From: Gemmobacter caeni
GTDB taxonomy: Bacteria; Pseudomonadota; Alphaproteobacteria; Rhodobacterales; Rhodobacteraceae
NCBI RefSeq assembly: GCF_003054195.1
Contig: NZ_QBKP01000025.1
Coordinates: 1 to 41,561, forward strand
DNA length: 41,561 bases
Direction of reading: 5' to 3'
The position numbers and the translations under genes were made by a program. Below are positions 36,803 to 41,561 of the stretch, in pieces; within the stretch, counting starts at the first letter, position 1; each line of letters opens with the position of its first letter. The notes below the pieces were generated by a model. The model had not been told where the DNA came from. It did not search any database and was given only the letters and a program-made list of their open reading frames with translations.

Positions 36803-37411
36803 ATGACCATTGTCCTCACCCTGGTGGTACATGGGCCGACCCTTGCCACCCGCAACGCCGCTTTCTCCGGCGATGAGCCGCTTCTGCCTGGGCCCCCGGC
36901 CGGCCAAAGCCTCCTCTCGCGTGGACGCAAGGCCCTTTCCAGCCCTGCACGGGCCTGTCTTGAGACCGCGGCCCGGCTGGGGGTCGCACCAAAGACAGAC
37001 TCGGCGTTGGCCAATCTGGACTGCGGCCGCTGGACGGGTCTGGCTCTGGCTCAGGTTGCTGAAACCGAGCCTGAAGCCCTGGTGCAATGGATCGACGACC
37101 CGACCTGGCGCGGTCACGGCGGCGAAAGCCGTAGCGATCTGGTTCTGCGTGTTGCTGACTGGCTGCAGGGTCTTTCCCAGGATGGCACGCACTGTTTGGC
37201 GTTCACGCATAGCCCCGTAATTCGGGCGCTTGTCCTCCACATCCTCGAGGCTCCTGCACCGGCTTTCTGGTCACTGGATATTGGGCCCTGGACAATAACC
37301 GAATTCCGCCATGATGGCCGCCGCTGGACACTGAGAGCGCTGGCCTGCCCTCTTTCTTCCAATCAGCCATTTCGAGCGCGGCGGGTCTCAGCGCCCCCAA
37401 CGGCCTCCTGA
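36803..37411 (+). CDS. Histidine-phosphatase-like protein
   Basis: A 202-residue protein of the histidine phosphatase (phosphoglycerate-mutase-like) superfamily. The catalytic His10 sits in LVVHGPTLATR, the expected acidic residue in GHGGESRSDLVLRVADWL (about 107-124), and the second His in CLAFTHSPVIRALVLHIL (about 133-150). The first Arg of the usual RHG triad is Val9 here. By position among cobalamin genes it could be an alpha-ribazole phosphatase-like enzyme, but the missing Arg and low similarity to CobC make that tentative. It is divergent from cbtB and precedes the fourth riboswitch. I see no separate B12 element on this strand for it. Confidence 0.75.
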   Translation: MTIVLTLVVHGPTLATRNAAFSGDEPLLPGPPAGQSLLSRGRKALSSPARACLETAARLGVAPKTDSALANLDCGRWTGLALAQVAETEPEALVQWIDDPTWRGHGGESRSDLVLRVADWLQGLSQDGTHCLAFTHSPVIRALVLHILEAPAPAFWSLDIGPWTITEFRHDGRRWTLRALACPLSSNQPFRARRVSAPPTAS

Positions 37412-37470
37412 GAGGCGCACGGCGTGGGATCTCCGATTGACTCGCTCTGCCATATCTGACTTCTTGAACG

Positions 37471-37659
37471 AGATGGTGCCCGGCCGCTGCGAAGCGGACG
37501 GCTGAAAAGGGAACTCGGTGAGGTGTAGCCAACAGGCGCCGAATCCGTGACTGCCCCCGCAACTGTAAGCGGTGAGCCATCCTGCAACGGCCACTGGGGT
37601 ATGATCCCCCGGGAAGGCGCAGGAGGGCTACGACCCGCGAGTCAGGAGACCTGCCATCT
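37471..37659 (+). promoter_or_regulatory. Cobalamin riboswitch upstream of the corrinoid uptake operon
   Basis: Closing helix AGATGG (37471-37476) with CCATCT (37654-37659). The internal landmarks are almost canonical: GATGGTGCCCGGCC, AAAAGGGAACTCGGTGA, CGAATCCGTGACTGCC followed by CCCGCAACTGTAAGCGG, GCCACTGGGG, CGGGAAGGCG, and GCGAGTCAGGAGACCTGCC. It precedes a DUF1636-like gene and the BtuDFC importer genes. It is the most consensus-like of the four elements in this window. Confidence 0.96.
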
Positions 37660-37773
37660 AGTTTTCAACCAACCCGGGCGGGGTGTCCCGGAGGAGAGAC
37701 AGGATGACGGACCGGCCCCTGCCGCCCAATTGCTGCGCCTTGACCCCGCCCCAAGGGCGAAGGTCTCGACGCC

Positions 37774-38069
37774 ATGTTCACCATTCAGCGACTGACCCAC
37801 TGCGAAGACTGCTCGCATACCAGCGCGCCTTGTGCCACAGAACTGCGGCTTCTGGCTGCGCCGACGCGTCAGATCGCGGTGGCCGCGCCCTTCGTCGAGC
37901 CTGACTTCTCGCTCTCGGGCAAGATGCGGGTTGCGGATTGTGAGCGACCTTGCCGCCTGGGCTGGACCGTATCGGCAACGGAATGTCGGCTTTTCGCCGA
38001 AATGATCCCCGAGCGGCGGACAGAGCTCCCGTCATGTTGGCGCAGCTACAGGGCGTGGCTTTGCAATGA
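37774..38069 (+). CDS. DUF1636-like cysteine-rich protein with apparent frameshift
   Basis: The frame starting MFTIQRLTHCEDCSHTSAPC has Cys10, Cys13, Cys20, Cys56 and Cys60. This matches the CxxC...C...CxxxC layout of the DUF1636 protein at 21314, including the RVxxCxxxCxxGxxV core. This frame runs on without a stop to 38454, deep in the ABC ATPase gene, which is implausible. Shifting back one base at the CCCC run (38007-38010) gives RAADRAPVMLAQLQ and a TGA at 38067-38069 overlapping the ATPase ATG. That tail resembles the EADAPDILAGAAR tail of the other DUF1636 protein. The intact product would be about 98 residues. A one-base deletion, a sequencing error or programmed slippage could explain it. 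The start codon is also uncertain: a stronger ribosome site lies before an ATG at 37704 in another frame. Confidence 0.55.
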
Positions 38070-38857
38070 CGCCGTATCTGGAATTACAGGGTGCAGGATG
38101 GGGGCCGAGGCTCGGACCGCCCGTTCTGCGCGACGTCAGCTTATCGTTGCACCGGGGTGGAATCTTGGGAGTGGTAGGGCCGAACGGGGCGGGCAAGTCC
38201 ACGCTTCTGCGGTTGATCTACCGATTCCTGCGGCCCCGCTGGGGGCGGGTGCTTCTGGGCGGGCGCGACCTCTGGGCACTGGACGGGCGCGGCGCGGCGC
38301 GGCAGGTCGCAGCCGTCTTGCAGGAACAGCCCACCGACTTCGCCCTAACCTTGCGCGAAATTGTCGACCTCGGCCGGGCGCCGCATCGTCGGGGCTTGTC
38401 CCGCGACGGGGCACGGGATGCCGCGGCAGTAGCTGCGGCTATCGCCAGGCTTGACCTGTCACATCTGGCCGATCGCACTTTCGGCACGCTTTCAGGGGGG
38501 GAGCGGCAGCGCACTATGGTCGCCCGCGCGCTGGCACAAGAACCGGAGCTTCTGGTGCTGGACGAGCCGACTAACCATCTTGACATCCGTCATCAGCTTG
38601 AAGTGCTGGACCTGATCCGGGGTCTGGGACTGACCATCGTCATCAGCCTGCATGACCTGAACCTGGCCGCTGGTCTGTGCGACCAGATGGTCCTTCTGCA
38701 CGAAGGCCGGGTCCAAGCCCAAGGTGCGACCGCCGAGACACTGCATCCCGACCGGCTTGAAACCGTTTTCGGTGTGACCGTACGCCCTGAAACCCTAGCC
38801 CCCTCAGGACGTGGCCATCTGACCTTCCATCTGACATACAAGGAGAACCCGTCGTGA
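38066..38857 (+). CDS. btuD: Corrinoid ABC transporter ATP-binding protein (BtuD-like)
   Basis: A 263-residue ABC ATPase of the FecE/BtuD class. Walker A is GPNGAGKST (38-46), the signature is LSGGERQR, Walker B is LLVLDEPTNHLD, and the switch histidine lies in ISLHDLNLAAGLCDQM. It powers import through the permease encoded two genes on. The ATG at 38066 overlaps the end of the preceding DUF1636-like gene in its restored frame, and the stop overlaps the binding-protein GTG. The riboswitch upstream makes cobalamin or cobinamide the likely cargo; siderophore-type FecE proteins look alike, so the specificity rests on context. Confidence 0.88.
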   Translation: MTPYLELQGAGWGPRLGPPVLRDVSLSLHRGGILGVVGPNGAGKSTLLRLIYRFLRPRWGRVLLGGRDLWALDGRGAARQVAAVLQEQPTDFALTLREIVDLGRAPHRRGLSRDGARDAAAVAAAIARLDLSHLADRTFGTLSGGERQRTMVARALAQEPELLVLDEPTNHLDIRHQLEVLDLIRGLGLTIVISLHDLNLAAGLCDQMVLLHEGRVQAQGATAETLHPDRLETVFGVTVRPETLAPSGRGHLTFHLTYKENPS

Positions 38858-39789
38858 AGCTCGCCTTATCCGCCCTTCTGGCGCTTGTCCCTCTTCCGGC
38901 GCTGGCCTTTCCCGTGACGGTGCAAAGCTGCAACCGCGAGGTCACTTTCGACGCCGCCCCCAAGGCCGCCATCTCGAACGACGTGAACCTGACCGAAATG
39001 ATGCTGGCGCTTGGCCTGACCGACAGAATGGTTGGCTATACCGGCATCTCGGGATGGAAGACGCTGGACGAGGGCCTGCGCGATGGCGTGGCCGAACTGC
39101 CTGAACTCTCGGCGAAATATCCGTCGAAAGAGGTGCTGATCGGCGCTGGAGCCGACTTCTTCTTTGCCGGCTGGAACTATGGCATGAAAGTCGGCGGCGA
39201 GGTCACACCCGAGACGTTGGAGCCCTATGGCATCAAGGTCTATGAGCTGACCGAAAGCTGCATCCACATCATGCCGAGAGACAAGATCAGCATGGAGGAC
39301 ATGTACAACGACCTTCTGAACCTCGGGAAGATCTTCGGGGTCGAAGACAAGGCTGCAGCCCTGGTCGAGGGCTATCGCAGGGATCTGGCGGACTATCTGG
39401 CCCCACTCGCCCCGCTGGGCACCGCGCCGCGCGTCTTTGTCTACGACTCGGGCGAGGATGCCGTCTTTACCGCCGGTCGCTACGCCATGCCCACCGCAAT
39501 CATCGAGGCGGCGGGCGGTGTGAACATCATGGACGATCTGGAGAAAAGCTGGGCCGAGATCGGCTGGGAAGCGGTGATCGAGCGTAACCCGGAAGTGGTC
39601 GTGATCGTCAACTACGGTGATGTGACGGCGGAACAGAAGATCGCTTTCATGAAAGGAAACCCGGCCTTCGCTAACATGGATGCGGTGAAGAACGACCGTT
39701 TCGTCGTTCTGGAATATGTCGAGGCAACGCCCGGCCCCCGCAACATCGCCGCCGTGCGCAAGCTGGCCGAAGCGCTGCGCGCGAAGTGA
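38854..39789 (+). CDS. btuF: Corrinoid ABC transporter periplasmic binding protein (BtuF-like)
   Basis: A 311-residue periplasmic binding protein of the helical-backbone (Fe3+-siderophore/B12) type. It has a signal peptide MKLALSALLALVPLPALA with cleavage before FPVTVQ. The mature part begins with the usual SCNREVTFDAAPKAAISND strand and holds family segments such as GVNIMDD and NPEVVVIVNYG. It should capture corrinoid after outer-membrane passage and hand it to the permease. The GTG start overlaps the ATPase stop (GTGA). The location behind a cobalamin riboswitch favours a corrinoid over an iron chelate. No outer-membrane BtuB-type receptor gene is in the window. Confidence 0.85.
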   Translation: MKLALSALLALVPLPALAFPVTVQSCNREVTFDAAPKAAISNDVNLTEMMLALGLTDRMVGYTGISGWKTLDEGLRDGVAELPELSAKYPSKEVLIGAGADFFFAGWNYGMKVGGEVTPETLEPYGIKVYELTESCIHIMPRDKISMEDMYNDLLNLGKIFGVEDKAAALVEGYRRDLADYLAPLAPLGTAPRVFVYDSGEDAVFTAGRYAMPTAIIEAAGGVNIMDDLEKSWAEIGWEAVIERNPEVVVIVNYGDVTAEQKIAFMKGNPAFANMDAVKNDRFVVLEYVEATPGPRNIAAVRKLAEALRAK

Positions 39790-39793
39790 CGCC

Positions 39794-40846
39794 ATGACGG
39801 CAGGGATCAGCATGACCGCCCGCTCTGTCCATCAGCGCCGACTGGCCCTGCTTCTGGCGGTGGGTGCCATCGTGCTGGTCCTGTCCTTCTCGCTTGCCGT
39901 CAGCGTCGGCGCAGTCTTCATTCCGATGGGCACGGTCTGGGGGGTGCTGACCAATGCCGTCCGGCCCGATACCGCGCCGGTGGACTGGCCGCCGGGGCAT
40001 CAGGCCATCGACTGGGACCTGCGGCTGCCCCGCGCGGTGCTGGCAAGCCTTGTCGGCGCGGGGCTGGCGATGACGGGTGCAGCCTTGCAGGCCGTCACCC
40101 GCAACCCGCTGGCCGATCCGCATCTCTTGGGCATTTCCTCCGGCGCGGCCTTCGGGGCGATCCTGGCGCTTTTGCACACCGGGCTGTTCCTCGGGCTGTC
40201 GACCGTTCCGCTGCTGGCTTTCCTTGGTGCGATGGCGACTACGGCACTGGTTCTGGGGGCCATCCAGACCGCGCAGGCGACATCGGCCGACCGGATGGTT
40301 CTGGCGGGGGTGGCGGTGTCGTTCATCGTGATGGCGCTTACGAACCTTCTGATCTTTCTTGGCGATCCGCGCGCCACGCATACGGTGGTGTTCTGGATGC
40401 TGGGCGGCCTTGGCCTGGCGCAATGGTCGCATCTGATCTGGCCCCTGGTGGTGCTGATACCGCTTGGTCTCTGGCTCTGGTTGCGGTCGGGCGATCTGAA
40501 CGCCATGACCGTGGGCGACGAGACAGCGGCGACATTGGGCATCCCCATCGCCCGGTTCCGCCTGCAGGTCTTTGTCGCGGGAGCGCTGATCACCGGGGCG
40601 ATGGTTGCATTCTCGGGCATCATCGGCTTCATCGGGCTGATGGTGCCGCATATCGTGCGGATGATCGTCGGCGGCGACCACGCCCGCGTCCTGCCGGGCA
40701 GCGCCATGCTGGGGGCGGTTCTACTTCTCTGGGCAGACATCGCCGCCCGCACCGTCATGGCCCCCGAGGACATGCCGATCGGCATCGTTACCGGTCTGGT
40801 GGGCGGCGCGTTCTTTGTCTGGCTTTTGCGCAGGAGATCCATGTGA
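39794..40846 (+). CDS. btuC: Corrinoid ABC transporter permease (BtuC/FecCD family)
   Basis: A 350-residue membrane protein of the FecCD/BtuC family, with about nine to ten hydrophobic segments. The conserved RLPRAVLASLVGAGLAMTGAALQAVTRNPLADPHLLGISSGAAFGA block (shown here only as landmarks RLPRAVLA, GAALQAVTRNPLADP and LGISSGA) occurs around residues 75-120, and GIIGFIGLMVPHIVRM near 278 is the coupling-helix region. The ATG at 39794 follows the binding-protein stop by four bases. It completes a three-part importer with the preceding ATPase and binding protein. Substrate assignment is from the upstream B12 riboswitch. Confidence 0.9.
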   Translation: MTAGISMTARSVHQRRLALLLAVGAIVLVLSFSLAVSVGAVFIPMGTVWGVLTNAVRPDTAPVDWPPGHQAIDWDLRLPRAVLASLVGAGLAMTGAALQAVTRNPLADPHLLGISSGAAFGAILALLHTGLFLGLSTVPLLAFLGAMATTALVLGAIQTAQATSADRMVLAGVAVSFIVMALTNLLIFLGDPRATHTVVFWMLGGLGLAQWSHLIWPLVVLIPLGLWLWLRSGDLNAMTVGDETAATLGIPIARFRLQVFVAGALITGAMVAFSGIIGFIGLMVPHIVRMIVGGDHARVLPGSAMLGAVLLLWADIAARTVMAPEDMPIGIVTGLVGGAFFVWLLRRRSM

Positions 40847-40883
40847 TGCAGCAGACAGGCCGACGCGCGGCAAAGGGGACACC

Positions 40884-41561
40884 ATGATCACCAGCGATAC
40901 GGTCAGCCCCTGCACCGGCGTCTGCCGGATCGACGCGGCGACCCGCTGGTGCCTTGGCTGCGCCCGCACCACCGACGAAATTGCCATCTGGCGCACGGGC
41001 TCCGCCACGTTCCGCGCCTCGGTCTGGCGCGCGCTGCCCGAGCGGTTCGCCGCTCTTGGTCTTTCGGTGCGCCGGCTTCACTGGACGGTCGAAGAAACTC
41101 GTGCCTTCGTTGCAGATAGGCTGGCTCGCGGCGCGGGAACCTGGGTCATGGGAGTGGTGGGCGCAGTCGGCGAATTTGCCCCTCGACCTGGGGCGACGGT
41201 CGAAGTGACAGTCGAGGGCGAGACCGTCATCGCCCGCACCCCGGGCGGTGCGCTGCGGCTGGTCATTGACAAATGGGTCCGTGCTCTGGCCTTCGGCCCC
41301 GAGGACAACCCGGCGACGCGCATCGCCCTTGTCACCCTGCGCGAAAAGCGCCGTGCCGATCGCCACGGAGTTCTGACACCGCTTGGCCGCGATGATGCCG
41401 CGCTGGATTTCGGGGCAAGGGGGCATCATTTGTATGACCTTGGCCTTGACCGGGCGGAGGCGCGGTTCTGCGTCCGCCTGCCGCCCGGCCCTGCCCGCAA
41501 GGCCGTAGAAGACGCGTTGGGGGTTCCGTTTCCGGCCAGCCTGGCCCGGATCGGCCCTGCC
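40884..41561 (+). CDS. DUF1289-containing protein, 3' end cut by window
   Basis: The frame from the ATG at 40884 stays open for 226 codons to the last base of the window, so the protein is incomplete. Its N-terminus holds a DUF1289 module with Cys10, Cys14, Cys23 and Cys26 (SPCTGVCRID ... WCLGCARTTDEI), a short predicted metal or Fe-S binding element. An additional domain of at least 150 residues follows, with segments such as VVGAVGEFAPRPGATVEV and RTPGGALRLVIDKWVRALAF, that I do not recognise. It follows the permease by 37 bases and may be the last member of the riboswitch-controlled uptake operon. Most DUF1289 proteins are only about 60-100 residues, so the extra domain is notable. Confidence 0.8.
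   Translation, partial: MITSDTVSPCTGVCRIDAATRWCLGCARTTDEIAIWRTGSATFRASVWRALPERFAALGLSVRRLHWTVEETRAFVADRLARGAGTWVMGVVGAVGEFAPRPGATVEVTVEGETVIARTPGGALRLVIDKWVRALAFGPEDNPATRIALVTLREKRRADRHGVLTPLGRDDAALDFGARGHHLYDLGLDRAEARFCVRLPPGPARKAVEDALGVPFPASLARIGPA

Noticed and set aside
38070-38454. Continuation of the cysteine-rich frame inside the ABC ATPase gene
   Set aside because: The sequence after 38069 is out of frame with the ATPase and low-complexity. A frameshift near 38007-38010 explains the data better than a 226-residue protein.

Overview
The window reads as chromosomal DNA of a Rhodobacterales (Paracoccaceae/Rhodobacteraceae-type) alphaproteobacterium. It is GC-rich and densely packed, with many ATGA/GTGA stop-start overlaps. 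The cobalamin gene set (bluB, bluE, aerobic cob genes, CbtAB) has the character known from Rhodobacter relatives. The genus cannot be fixed from sequence alone. I saw no mobile element, CRISPR array, rRNA or tRNA.

Region 1 (1-14526) is an almost complete serine-cycle island for one-carbon assimilation. After the tail of a TetR-type regulator, a leftward operon runs luxR-type regulator > sgaA > mcl > mtkA > mtkB > hydroxypyruvate reductase > glycerate 2-kinase. Divergent from it, fhs-folD activates formate onto tetrahydrofolate and reduces it to methylene-THF. The convergent ppc > glyA pair supplies PEP carboxylase and serine hydroxymethyltransferase. Only enolase and malate dehydrogenase, normally housekeeping genes, are missing from the cycle. 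The 5' regions of fhs/luxR and of ppc share a gapped, partly palindromic motif that may be a common operator.

Region 2 (14527-16119) is a looser spacer that looks AT-richer. It holds a small orphan gene and an HPP-family membrane protein.

Region 3 (16120-34977) is a cobalamin biosynthesis locus of the aerobic (late cobalt insertion) type. A riboswitch leads bluB-bluE-cobD(cobC). A leftward cobO-cobQ pair follows. A second riboswitch leads a long rightward operon: DUF1636 gene, cobW, cobN, cobG, cobH, cobI, cobJ, [cobK on the opposite strand], cobL, cobE, cobM, cobB, cobA, cobF. Together these cover uroporphyrinogen III to adenosylcobyrate plus lower-ligand synthesis (BluB) and the aminopropanol-phosphate arm (BluE, CobD). 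CobS/CobT, the cobinamide-phosphate synthase (CbiB type) and the CobP/U/V nucleotide-loop genes are not in the window.

Region 4 (34960-41561) handles cobalt and corrinoid uptake. A leftward cbtB-cbtA operon, ending in an unrecognised exported protein, has its own short cobalamin riboswitch. A histidine-phosphatase-like gene is divergent from it. A fourth riboswitch leads a cysteine-rich DUF1636-like gene that appears frameshifted, followed by a BtuD/BtuF/BtuC-type importer. A DUF1289-containing protein is cut by the window end.

The serine cycle usually depends on glyoxylate regeneration by the ethylmalonyl-CoA pathway, whose mutases need adenosylcobalamin. Placing the cycle beside B12 synthesis and uptake therefore makes metabolic sense, but that link is inference: no ethylmalonyl-CoA pathway gene lies in this window.
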